This document shows, piece after piece, positions 34,169 through 42,889 of a DNA stretch of 55,113 nt (its first letter is position 1; every line of letters begins with the position of its first letter). Origin of the DNA: Rheinheimera sp. (GTDB lineage: Bacteria > Pseudomonadota > Gammaproteobacteria > Enterobacterales > Alteromonadaceae); NCBI GenBank assembly GCA_003482455.1, contig DMYW01000063.1, positions 1-55,113 on the forward strand, given 5' to 3'. Below the pieces are notes generated by a model. That model was not told where the DNA came from. It saw only the letters and a program-made list of their open reading frames with translations, and searched no databases. The translations under genes and the position numbers were made by a program.

Positions 34169-35107
34169 TTATTGTGACAGGTTGATCACTATGTCCCGGA
34201 TCTCACCATCACGTTCAACTTTGATGGTCGCCTGGGCGGCTTCGCGGAGCTCGGCAATCACACCGTAAGCCGCTTGCATATCGTTCAAGCGCACTCCGTT
34301 GATCTCAATTGCCACATCGTTTGGTTTTAAGCCGAACCGGTTAAACACTTCCGGTTCGCGTTTTGGCGTCAACGCATAGCCATACATTTGGCCATTGCGA
34401 TTGCGCGGAGAAATGTTGATATAGTCAAACAGCTTTTGCGGTTGATCCATCACTTCACGGCGGATATCTGGCGCGGGCTCTGGGCCTACGGCTTCAATTT
34501 GCGCGGCAGCATCTGGCACAAATTCTTGTAGTTGGCCTTCTTCAATCGGCGCGTTGGCTTCGCTTAACCGCTGATATTCAAGGCCATCAAGCATTAGCGT
34601 TTCCATCCGACCATTGACACCAATGATCACACGGTCATCAAGCACTTGTTTGAGCACTGCCGGTGAACCTTCAATTTGCTCATCGACTGAATACGCTAAT
34701 TCAACACCGTTGTTTTCAATCACTGCGGCGGCTTTTTCTGGATGTTCTTTGCTGGTCGATACCACACCGGTCAGCCGCAGGTTCAAATTGGTTTTTGGCG
34801 CATCAGCACTGGACGGCTGCACCACAGGTGTTTTGGCTTGTTCTTGGAACTTACCAAACAGGTGGGCATTGATCAGCTGATCGATATTCACGCCGCCTTT
34901 TGCTGTTGCATTGCTGGCGGCAAGCGTCGAGGTAGACGCTGCCGACGACGCAGGCGCAAACAACCACGTCAAGCGACTGGCATACCAAGCCATCAACACC
35001 ACTAACATCAGTGCTGCTAGCTTATTGATAAGAGGGATAGGGAGTCGTTGGTAAAGCTTTGATAATTCAGCTTTCCACTCTTGTTCGGACCATTGACGCC
35101 AATTCAT
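34169..35107 (-). CDS. gspC: Type II secretion protein C
   Basis: A 312-residue inner-membrane protein, first in the gspCDEFGHIJKLMN operon. One membrane helix lies near 25-47 (NKLAALMLVVLMAWYASRL), then the HR domain that binds the secretin N0 domain, and a C-terminal PDZ domain (GLKPNDVAIEINGVRLND) that helps recruit substrates. The promoter must lie in the 190 bp shared with divergent hslR. Confidence 0.95.
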   Translation of the reverse strand: MNWRQWSEQEWKAELSKLYQRLPIPLINKLAALMLVVLMAWYASRLTWLFAPASSAASTSTLAASNATAKGGVNIDQLINAHLFGKFQEQAKTPVVQPSSADAPKTNLNLRLTGVVSTSKEHPEKAAAVIENNGVELAYSVDEQIEGSPAVLKQVLDDRVIIGVNGRMETLMLDGLEYQRLSEANAPIEEGQLQEFVPDAAAQIEAVGPEPAPDIRREVMDQPQKLFDYINISPRNRNGQMYGYALTPKREPEVFNRFGLKPNDVAIEINGVRLNDMQAAYGVIAELREAAQATIKVERDGEIRDIVINLSQ

Positions 35108-35148
35108 TCTTCTAGTTCTTTTTTCCGGATTCGCTTCATCTTACTCAG

Positions 35149-35173
35149 TTGCGCCTAGTACAACAAGGCGCAA
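35149..35173 (-). other. Hairpin in the gspC upstream region
   Basis: TTGCGCC and GGCGCAA are separated by 11 bases between gspC and hslR. It could be an operator or a leader hairpin; there is no clear terminator U tract in the gspC direction. Confidence 0.3.
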
Positions 35174-35297
35174 GTTGGGCTTTTTTACCAATTTCTAACA
35201 TGATCACCAAGGCTGTAATTACCGCGCTGCGGCGCCGCATTTCTGGAGCCTACGCCCCTTTTATGCTAATGTCGCGGCCTATTATCGGAGAGCCTTT

Positions 35298-35714
35298 ATG
35301 AGTCAGCCATCGCCAGCCAAGCTTGAGCATACTGCACTTTCATTACGATTAGATAAATGGTTATGGGCCTGTCGGTTCTACAAAACCCGCTCGTTAGCTA
35401 AAGACATGATCGAGGGTGGAAAAGTTCAGTACAATGATCAACGAGTCAAAGCCAGCAAAATTGTAGAAATTGGTGCAAAAGTTCGCGTCACCCAAGGTTC
35501 TGATGAAAAAATCGTCATCGTTAAAGGGTTGTCCGAGCAACGCCAATCTGCACCACTCGCCCAACTGCTCTATGAAGAAACCGCCGATAGCATCAAAGAG
35601 CGGCTGGAACGGGCTGAACTTCGTAAATTAAATCTGCTGCATGCGCCGCACCCGGACACCAAACCGGACAAAAAAATGCGGCGGCAGCTGTTGTTATTAA
35701 AATCCCAGAATTGA
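35298..35714 (+). CDS. hslR: Heat-shock ribosome-associated protein Hsp15
   Basis: A 138-residue protein with an S4 RNA-binding domain (LSLRLDKWLWACRFYKTRSL, then IEGGKVQYNDQRVKASKIV) and a basic C-terminal tail (DKKMRRQLLLLK). Hsp15 binds 50S subunits that still carry nascent chains and helps recycle them after heat shock. GGAG lies seven bases before the ATG. It is co-transcribed with hslO, eight bases downstream. A sequence resembling a heat-shock -10 (CCCCTTTTAT) lies about 35 bp upstream, but no convincing -35 is seen. Confidence 0.94.
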   Translation: MSQPSPAKLEHTALSLRLDKWLWACRFYKTRSLAKDMIEGGKVQYNDQRVKASKIVEIGAKVRVTQGSDEKIVIVKGLSEQRQSAPLAQLLYEETADSIKERLERAELRKLNLLHAPHPDTKPDKKMRRQLLLLKSQN

Positions 35715-35721
35715 GGTTCCC

Positions 35722-36576
35722 ATGCACCAATACGATCAACTGGTTCGGTTTATCTTCCGAGAATTGGATGTCCGAGGCGAAGTCGTCCAAGTCGGCGTTA
35801 GCCTCGACCAAATGCTGCAAAACCATGACTACCCATTTCCAGTCAAACAATTGCTCGCTGAACTCGTCGCCGCGACGAGCTTATTAACCGCTACCTTAAA
35901 ATTTGAAGGGCAAATTGCCGTCAACTTGCAAGGGAATGGTCCGATCCGGTTTATCTCGGTCAATGGTAATCATTTGCAAGAGTTCCGTGGCGTAGCTCGG
36001 CTGCAACAAGAAATCAAGGGCGACAGTTTTCGCGAGTTAGTCGGCGATCAGGGCCACTTATTAGTGACCATCACTCCACAACAAGGGGAACGTTACCAAG
36101 GGATCATTCCGCTGGAGGGCGATAGCCTGACGTCCACCCTGGAAAGTTATTTCCAACAGTCAGAACAATTGCCGACGCGACTGTATTTGCACACAGATAT
36201 CGGTGCCGAGCACAGTCGCGCTGCCGGCATGTTGATCCAAGTACTGCCAGTGGATCCACAAAAAGCCCGCGTTGATTTTGAACATGTGACGACGCTGAGC
36301 GACACTTTAACGCGCGACGAAATGTTAGATTTGCCGATAGAAGAAAGTTTGTATCGGTTGTTCCATCAAGAAGTGGTCGAGCTGTATCCAGCACAACCCA
36401 TCCGGTTTGTTTGTGGCTGTTCTAGGGAAAAATGTGAATCAGCAATTATTTCTCTGGGAGCCCAAGTCATAGACGAACATATCGCTGACGGTTCGTTAGA
36501 GATTAGTTGCGAATATTGCAATACTAATTATCAATTTGACGCTGCGGCGCTCGAAAACTTAAAAATCAAGCTCTAA
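35722..36576 (+). CDS. hslO: Redox-regulated chaperone Hsp33
   Basis: A 284-residue Hsp33. The N-terminal core (HQYDQLVRFIFRELDVRGEV onward) is followed by the zinc/redox switch at the C terminus: CGC near 228-230 and CEYC about 30 residues later. Under oxidative stress the zinc is lost, disulfides form and the chaperone is activated. GAGG lies five bases before the ATG; operon with hslR. There is one extra Cys (REKCE) between the two zinc pairs. Confidence 0.95.
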   Translation: MHQYDQLVRFIFRELDVRGEVVQVGVSLDQMLQNHDYPFPVKQLLAELVAATSLLTATLKFEGQIAVNLQGNGPIRFISVNGNHLQEFRGVARLQQEIKGDSFRELVGDQGHLLVTITPQQGERYQGIIPLEGDSLTSTLESYFQQSEQLPTRLYLHTDIGAEHSRAAGMLIQVLPVDPQKARVDFEHVTTLSDTLTRDEMLDLPIEESLYRLFHQEVVELYPAQPIRFVCGCSREKCESAIISLGAQVIDEHIADGSLEISCEYCNTNYQFDAAALENLKIKL

Positions 36577-36885
36577 AATACTGTTATTCCGGCATTTTTT
36601 CTGCTGAATGCCCCAGCATTCAGCAGATCCACAACAGTCCTGCATCGATAAATTCACAAGTTTTAACGATAAATTGCACTTTTTATCAGACAAAAAAAAT
36701 TCACTTTGGATGTAAAAACTTTTGACATGTTCTATAGTGAATCCGCGTTACCAGAAAGAAACTGCTCTAAATTGGTTCTGCACGAGAAGCGTTAGCTGCA
36801 ATCAGTTAACACTTCCTTTTTCTTCTGACATAAATGCAACATAGAGATTGTTGCCCACATATTAAAAAATGCTAGGAAGATGAAC
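36577..36885. other. 309-bp A/T-rich intergenic region upstream of the giant protease
   Basis: It holds no gene. It contains the 36601-36626 hairpin, an A-run near 36695, and A/T-rich DNA likely to include the protease promoter. TTGACA at 36722 and TATAGT at 36733 are both good hexamers but only five bases apart, so they cannot form one promoter. TATAGT may be a -10 with a poor -35. Confidence 0.5.
36601..36626. other. Perfect 11-bp hairpin without a U tract
   Basis: CTGCTGAATGC and GCATTCAGCAG pair around CCCA, 25 bp past hslO. The T run lies before, not after, the stem on the plus strand. It may end or protect the hslO message, or act as an operator. Confidence 0.5.
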
Positions 36886-39800
36886 ATGTTGGTTAAACAT
36901 TACAAGCATACCCTGATCGCCATGTCAGTTGCGGCCGCAATGAGCGCCCCAGCAATGGCTACAAAGTTCAACAGCGTACAAAAAGTAACTCCGGAAATTA
37001 GCGGGCAGTTAGCATTTGATACCACGGTCAAAGGCAAAACTCTGCGTCAAGAATTCCCGAACTACTACATTGTAGAATTGGAAAGCGCGCCACTGGCTGC
37101 AACTGCGGGTGTCGTTACTTCTGATGGCAACGGCAACCGTTTAGACCTGCAATCAACTGCAGCGAAAAAACAAGCCGACGTATTAGCGCAAGAGCGTCAA
37201 GCTTTTGCTCAAGCATTAAAATCTGCTTTCCCAAATGCAGACGTTGAGCGTCACTACGATACGGTTTATAACGGTGTTGTTGTCACGTCAAAAGATGACA
37301 TCTTCGCTGAGTTGAAAAACTTAGAAGGTGTTAAAGGTGTTTATCGCGAAGAGATGTACTACGAGCAAATGGATGCTTCGTTAGATCTGATCAAAGCGAA
37401 ACAAGTATGGGAATCACTGGGTGGCAGCGCAAACGCCGGTAAAGGTGTAAAAATTGCGGTCATCGACGGTGGTATTCGTCCAGAAAACCCGCTGTTCCGC
37501 GATGATGGTTTTGCAGCACCTGCAACCAAACCAACAACAGACTACTGTTCAGTTGTTGAACCAGAATTCTGTAACAACAAACTGATCGCTGCACGTTTCA
37601 GTACTCCAACCTTCACCACATTAGAAGGCGAGCACATGAGCCCATTGGGCATGGGCGGTCACGGTACTCACACGTCAGGTACTGCTGCTGGTGTTCCAAC
37701 GCAAATTTGGTTTAACGGCACCACAGATCAGCTGCCAGAAGACGGCTCTAAAGACGGTTACACACAAGTGACTGTGTCTGGTGTAGCACCAGGTGCTTAC
37801 CTGATGCATTACAAAGCGTTGTTCCAAGTACTGCGCGCTGACGGTTCAGTCACTGGTAGCGGTTCAAACGTGATGTTGTTAGAAGCGTTAGATTGGGCCG
37901 TAAAAGACGGCGCTGACGTTATCAACAACTCATGGGGTGGTAGCGCAGGTGCAGACCCTGCTACTAGCCCATACCAAACAGCCTTCAAGGCAGCTGAAAA
38001 CGCGGGCGTTGTGGTTGTAACTTCAGCTGGTAACAGCGGTCCTGCAGCCCAAACTGTTGGCTGCCCAGGCTGTATCGAAAGCGGTATCACAGTCGCTTCA
38101 ACCACCACAGGTCGTTTCTTTGCTAACACTGTGACACCAACCGGTGGCGCCGCTATGTTGGCAATTCCAGGTTCTTCGTATGGTTCAACCATCGCCAACC
38201 TGACAGAAGACTTAAAAGGGCCAGTTGCTGACGCAGCGTCTTTGGCACCAACCAACCCGTTGGCGTGTAGCGCATTCCCTGCCGATACATTTAAAGATAA
38301 GATCGCGCTGATTTCTCGCGGTACTTGTTCTTTCTCTATTAAGATCAACAACGCAATGGCTGCTGGCGCTAAAGGCGTCATCATGGTGCAAAACAGCAAC
38401 GCCATGCCAAGCACAATGTCAAACCCAGGCACCACCATCCCTTCATTGATGATCAGTAAAGCCGATGGTACAGCACTGGCTGCGTTAGTAGCGTCTAAAC
38501 CTGAAACTGAAGTGTCACTGAGCCGCTTCGCTTCACGCGTAATGAACAGCCAATACGCAGACAACATGAGCGACTTCTCATCGCGTGGTCCAGATGGTGA
38601 CAACAACATTCTGAAACCAGACATGGGCGCACCAGGTGGTAGCATCCTGTCAGCAACATCGCCAGAAGATGCTGATGGTGCAACATTCGAAACGATGAGC
38701 GGTACATCCATGGCATCGCCACACGTTGCTGGTGCTGCGGCAATTATGAAACAACTGCACCCAACTTGGACTGCGGTAGAAATCAAAACAGCTCTGACTT
38801 CAAGCTCTGTTAATGGCCTGAAGAAAGAAGACTCAACTTCTGCCACTACTCCATTTGATATCGGTGCTGGTCGTTTAGACCTAGTTCGTGCGACCAAAGC
38901 GGCAGTGACCTTCGACAAGCCGTCATTCGCACAAAACCCATGTGTGATCAACTGTAACTTCACTCGCTCAATCCGTAACATGAGCAACAAAGAAGTGACT
39001 TGGACTGGTACTGTTAAGTTCACTGATGGTTTAACCCAAGGCACCTTGGACAAAACTAGCATCACGCTGAAACCATACGGCCAAGCTGGTGACAAAGCTG
39101 ACTTCGTATTAGCAGTTGACGGTTCACAAGCAACGTACGGCGCTTGGTCATTCGGTAACATCGAATGGACATCGTCAGATGCGTCAGTACCTTCAGCCAC
39201 AATGCCAATTGCAGTACGTGTTGCTAACACCTCTGATGCAAGCACCTTAGCGACCGCCAGCAGCACAGTGCTGAAGAAAGATGCGCCAACTCAAGTGTCA
39301 GTCAACTTTGGTAACAAAGTATTCGACAAGCAAATGACCTTGACGGCTGTTGCTCCTGCCGGTACTAAACTGGTTGCTGATTCACAAGCTGCAACCGTAG
39401 CGAATGCGACTCAATACCTGTTAGATGGCAACACCAACACAGGTCGTGTGTCGTGGACTGGTATGGTTGCTAAGCCGGTATTAGGCTTGAACACCATTGC
39501 TCCTTGGGGTGCGATGACACTCAAAGGTCTGGGTTCTACAGCATTAACTTGTACTGGCGAGTGTGACGATAACGTCATCAGCTTCAACTTGGCAGCTCTG
39601 AGTTCAACCGTCGCATATGCTGGCGCCACATACTCACGTCTGCATGTATCTACCAACGGTTTTGTAGTGTTAAGTAACTCAGCTACAGCACCAGGTTCAG
39701 CTGCAACTAACGTCAAGTTACCAAGCACATCAGCCCCGGCTAACATTCTGGCTCCGTTCTGGACTGACTTAGACTTAGCGGGTGGTTCATCAGGTGCTGG

Positions 39801-40884
39801 TGAGTTATACGCTGATATCATCACCAACGACGCTGGTGAAGACTACTTAGTTATCGAATGGAACGGCGTAGAGCAATGGGATGTCCCAGGCAAAACCTAC
39901 ACCTTCCAAGTAGGCATGCGCTTGAATGGCGAAGAAAACGTTGAATTTAGCTACCAAAGCTTGGATTCATCAGTTCCAGCTGCGCTGACTGTTGGTCTGC
40001 AAGACTCTAGCCGCACCTTAGGTACTTCGTTGTACTATGCAAACGGTACTTCAACTACAGGTACTGCACCTGCAGCCAACAGTGCTGTTGGTCATAACTA
40101 CCAAGCTCCTGGTACTGTTGCACTGAACTATGGTCTGGAGTTAACAGGTCCAATCGACTTAGGTGTTGCTGATAGCATCACTACCGATGAAGACACTGTT
40201 TCTGCAGCAGCAGACGTTCTGGCCAACGAAAAAACTTCGACCAACAAGATCATTTACGTCGAAGCGACCAGCAACGGTCAAACACTGAAAGCTATCAACA
40301 AAGCAGCTATTCAGCCAAACGGTGCTCTGTCTAACGTCACTATCGTATCAGCTCCAGCACACGGCTCTGCAGCTGTGGTTGAAGGTCAAGTGGTTTACAC
40401 ACCTGCTGCCAACTACAACGGCAAAGACAGCTTCACGTACTCAGCTGAAGACACCACAGGCATGAAGACTGCTGCAACAACTGTTAACGTAACAGTGAAT
40501 GCAGTGAACGATGCGCCAACGGTTACTGGCAGCACGGTCAGCGTGAACGAAGGTGAAACAGCAACGTTAACTGCAACTGGTACTGACGTTGACGGTGATG
40601 CACTGACTTACACATGGGCACAATTGACTGGTCCTACAATGACCATCAATGGTTCAGGTAACAAAGTGACTGTAGCTGCCGCTGAAGTATCGGCTGCAAC
40701 AACAGCAACCTTCAGTGTGAGAGTCAGCGATGGCAAAGTAACTTCAGCTCCAGCAACGGTAACTCTGAACATCGCAGACGTACCGAAACCAGAGCCTGTT
40801 GTGAAGAAGAGCGGTGGTGCGGGCGGCCTGTTAGGCTTGCTGTTACTGCCAGTTGTCTTCCTGCGTCGTAAATACAAAATGTAA
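36886..40884 (+). CDS. Secreted subtilisin-family (S8) protease with PA, Ig-like and GlyGly-CTERM regions
   Basis: A 1332-residue exported protease. Order: Sec signal (cleaved near PAMAT), an I9-type propeptide (YYIVELESAP, about 50-155), the S8 domain with Asp194 (IAVIDGGI), His259 (GGHGTHTSG), Asn383 (SAGNSGPA) and Ser608 (SGTSMASPHVAG), and a PA domain inserted between the His and Ser blocks (about 455-540). A beta-sandwich region follows, then Ig/VCBS-like repeats (VNDAPTVTGSTVSVNEGETA). The end is a GlyGly-CTERM signal: SGGAGG, a hydrophobic helix and an RRKYKM tail, normally cut by rhombosortase. I chose the ATG at 36886 because AGGAAG lies six bases before it; the ATG at 36880 leaves almost no spacer. 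Codon choice (CGT, GGT, GAA, AAC) suggests high expression. It is a likely client of the adjacent type II system. Confidence 0.95.
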   Translation: MLVKHYKHTLIAMSVAAAMSAPAMATKFNSVQKVTPEISGQLAFDTTVKGKTLRQEFPNYYIVELESAPLAATAGVVTSDGNGNRLDLQSTAAKKQADVLAQERQAFAQALKSAFPNADVERHYDTVYNGVVVTSKDDIFAELKNLEGVKGVYREEMYYEQMDASLDLIKAKQVWESLGGSANAGKGVKIAVIDGGIRPENPLFRDDGFAAPATKPTTDYCSVVEPEFCNNKLIAARFSTPTFTTLEGEHMSPLGMGGHGTHTSGTAAGVPTQIWFNGTTDQLPEDGSKDGYTQVTVSGVAPGAYLMHYKALFQVLRADGSVTGSGSNVMLLEALDWAVKDGADVINNSWGGSAGADPATSPYQTAFKAAENAGVVVVTSAGNSGPAAQTVGCPGCIESGITVASTTTGRFFANTVTPTGGAAMLAIPGSSYGSTIANLTEDLKGPVADAASLAPTNPLACSAFPADTFKDKIALISRGTCSFSIKINNAMAAGAKGVIMVQNSNAMPSTMSNPGTTIPSLMISKADGTALAALVASKPETEVSLSRFASRVMNSQYADNMSDFSSRGPDGDNNILKPDMGAPGGSILSATSPEDADGATFETMSGTSMASPHVAGAAAIMKQLHPTWTAVEIKTALTSSSVNGLKKEDSTSATTPFDIGAGRLDLVRATKAAVTFDKPSFAQNPCVINCNFTRSIRNMSNKEVTWTGTVKFTDGLTQGTLDKTSITLKPYGQAGDKADFVLAVDGSQATYGAWSFGNIEWTSSDASVPSATMPIAVRVANTSDASTLATASSTVLKKDAPTQVSVNFGNKVFDKQMTLTAVAPAGTKLVADSQAATVANATQYLLDGNTNTGRVSWTGMVAKPVLGLNTIAPWGAMTLKGLGSTALTCTGECDDNVISFNLAALSSTVAYAGATYSRLHVSTNGFVVLSNSATAPGSAATNVKLPSTSAPANILAPFWTDLDLAGGSSGAGELYADIITNDAGEDYLVIEWNGVEQWDVPGKTYTFQVGMRLNGEENVEFSYQSLDSSVPAALTVGLQDSSRTLGTSLYYANGTSTTGTAPAANSAVGHNYQAPGTVALNYGLELTGPIDLGVADSITTDEDTVSAAADVLANEKTSTNKIIYVEATSNGQTLKAINKAAIQPNGALSNVTIVSAPAHGSAAVVEGQVVYTPAANYNGKDSFTYSAEDTTGMKTAATTVNVTVNAVNDAPTVTGSTVSVNEGETATLTATGTDVDGDALTYTWAQLTGPTMTINGSGNKVTVAAAEVSAATTATFSVRVSDGKVTSAPATVTLNIADVPKPEPVVKKSGGAGGLLGLLLLPVVFLRRKYKM

Positions 40885-40901
40885 TCTCGACCTTGAGAAC
40901 T

Positions 40902-40930
40902 AAAAAGACCGCCTGATGGCGGTCTTTTTT
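40902..40930 (+). terminator. Intrinsic terminator after the protease
   Basis: AAAAAGACCGCC and GGCGGTCTTTTT pair around TGAT, with more T's after. Confidence 0.9.
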
Positions 40931-41177
40931 TATCTTAAGTTTCGAAATGAAAGTGATTTTGTAACCCAACATTCTATATTTACGCATATCTTTGCAAAAA
41001 TCACCTACAGAACCAGCAATATACGCATACATATTCATTTACGCGCAAATTAAGCTGCATAACTGAAAAAGCATCTTAGTTTCGGAGCAAAATTTTGTCG
41101 CTCATTCTGTCGACTTACGATACAATAAACAAAAATTACCCAAACCCTACAGTCTGTACCCTGAGGAGTCGTCACTC

Positions 41178-42716
41178 ATGACCACCCAAACTATTCGTCA
41201 CGTTGATTTACCAGTGGCCGATCTGGTTGAACATGCTATCCGTCGCGGAGAAGGTGTGCTCGCCGATAACGGCGCATTAGTGGTAAAAACCGGTCAGCGG
41301 ACTGGTCGTTCTCCAAAAGATCGCTTCATCGTCAAAGAAGCAAGCACCGAGAACGAGATTCAATGGGGCAATGTGAACCAGCCAATTTCTGAAAACGTGT
41401 TTAATGCGTTGTGGGAAAAAGCGGCGAACTTTATTTCTGACCGTGAGCACTTCGTGTCTCACTTAGAAGTGGGTGCAGACCCAGAGCATTACATTCCTGT
41501 TGTGGTGACTACAGAAACAGCATGGCAGCACGTGTTTGCCCGCAACCTGTTTATCAAACCAGCGCAGTGGAACGTTTCCAACAAAGACCAATGGCAAATC
41601 CTGAACGTGCCGGGTTTTGTGTGTGATCCACAACGCGATGGCACCAACTCAGACGGTACTGTGATGATCAACTTCGCCCAACGTAAAGTGCTGTTAGCAG
41701 GCATGCGTTACGCTGGCGAAATGAAAAAAGCCATGTTCTCTGTACAGAACTTCCTGTTGCCAGCCAAAGGTGTATTGCCAATGCACTGCTCGGCCAACGT
41801 CGGTGAAGCAGGCGATGTAACCCTGTTCTTCGGTCTGTCAGGCACGGGTAAAACGACGCTGTCAGCTGATCCAAAACGTTTCTTAATCGGTGACGATGAG
41901 CACGGTTGGGCACCAGGCAGCGTGTTTAACATTGAAGGCGGTTGCTACGCCAAATGTATCGACCTGTCGAAGAAAAACGAACCGGTAATTTGGGATGCGA
42001 TCCGTTTTGGCACCATCTTGGAAAACGTGGTGTTGGACAACAACCGCACACCAGATTACAAAGATGCCAGCCTGACGCAAAACAGCCGTGCCGCCTACCC
42101 ATTAGCTCACGTAGAAAAACGCGTCGAAGCGAACCGCGCTGGCGAGCCTCGCGCTGTGGTGTTCCTGACTTGTGACGTGTCTGGCGTATTGCCACCAGTA
42201 TCAGTTCTGTCAGAAGAAGCGGCTGCTTACCACTTCCTGTCAGGCTACACAGCAAAAGTTGGCTCAACTGAAATCGGTTCTACGTCTGCGATTGAGTCGA
42301 CCTTCTCTACCTGTTTCGGCGCTCCATTCTTCCCACGTCCAGCCGGCGTGTACGCAGAATTGCTGATCAAACGCGTGCGTGAATTCAATTCAAAAGTGTA
42401 CCTGGTCAACACAGGCTGGACCGGCGGTCCACACGGCGTTGGTAAACGTTTTGACATCCCAACCACACGCGCCATCATCGATGCCATCGTGTCTGGTGAG
42501 TTAGCAAACGTTGAAACCGTGCACTTACCACAACTGAACTTGGACGTGCCAGTGGCTATTCCAGGTGTGGATAGCAACCTGCTGAACCCACGTCAAACGT
42601 GGGCAGACCAAGCCGCGTACGACCAATACGCTGCAAAACTGGCTGCAGAATTTGCCAATAACTTCAAGAAATACGACGTATCAGACGCTATCCGCAATGC
42701 TGGCCCTAAAGCTTAA
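41178..42716 (+). CDS. pckA: Phosphoenolpyruvate carboxykinase (ATP)
   Basis: A 512-residue ATP-dependent PEP carboxykinase. It converts oxaloacetate and ATP to PEP, CO2 and ADP, the first committed step of gluconeogenesis. Seen: the substrate Arg loop RTGRSPKDRF, the P-loop GLSGTGKTT at 219-227, the metal/ATP motif LIGDDEHGW, and LTCDVSGVLPPVSVLS. It is somewhat shorter than the E. coli enzyme (540). GAGGAG lies about ten bases before the ATG. The codon bias is strong, as for the protease upstream. E. coli has yhgE between hslO and pck; here the protease gene occupies that place. Confidence 0.97.
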   Translation: MTTQTIRHVDLPVADLVEHAIRRGEGVLADNGALVVKTGQRTGRSPKDRFIVKEASTENEIQWGNVNQPISENVFNALWEKAANFISDREHFVSHLEVGADPEHYIPVVVTTETAWQHVFARNLFIKPAQWNVSNKDQWQILNVPGFVCDPQRDGTNSDGTVMINFAQRKVLLAGMRYAGEMKKAMFSVQNFLLPAKGVLPMHCSANVGEAGDVTLFFGLSGTGKTTLSADPKRFLIGDDEHGWAPGSVFNIEGGCYAKCIDLSKKNEPVIWDAIRFGTILENVVLDNNRTPDYKDASLTQNSRAAYPLAHVEKRVEANRAGEPRAVVFLTCDVSGVLPPVSVLSEEAAAYHFLSGYTAKVGSTEIGSTSAIESTFSTCFGAPFFPRPAGVYAELLIKRVREFNSKVYLVNTGWTGGPHGVGKRFDIPTTRAIIDAIVSGELANVETVHLPQLNLDVPVAIPGVDSNLLNPRQTWADQAAYDQYAAKLAAEFANNFKKYDVSDAIRNAGPKA

Positions 42717-42735
42717 CTTGCTGTAGCTGAGATAG

Positions 42736-42766
42736 AAAAAAGGCGCCTTGATGGCGCCTTTTTTGT
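42736..42766 (+). terminator. Intrinsic terminator after pckA
   Basis: AAAAAAGGCGCC and GGCGCCTTTTTT pair around TTGAT. Confidence 0.9.
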
Positions 42767-42889
42767 TAATGATACCAACGCTTTAACTGACGATCTGTAC
42801 AGACGTTGCCGTTATATTGCCTTAGTTCGCCAGTGAGCCGAGTGGGCTAGATTGACTGCCCGACTAATCAGCTAGCCCGCTTGTGGTAA

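Noticed and set aside
36722..36738. TTGACA and TATAGT as one sigma-70 promoter
   Set aside because: The two hexamers are only five bases apart, far from the required 16-18.
37809..39266. 485-codon open frame antisense to the subtilase gene
   Set aside because: It lies wholly opposite an intact S8 protease and has no ribosome site or recognisable domain. The openness follows from the codon bias of the sense gene.
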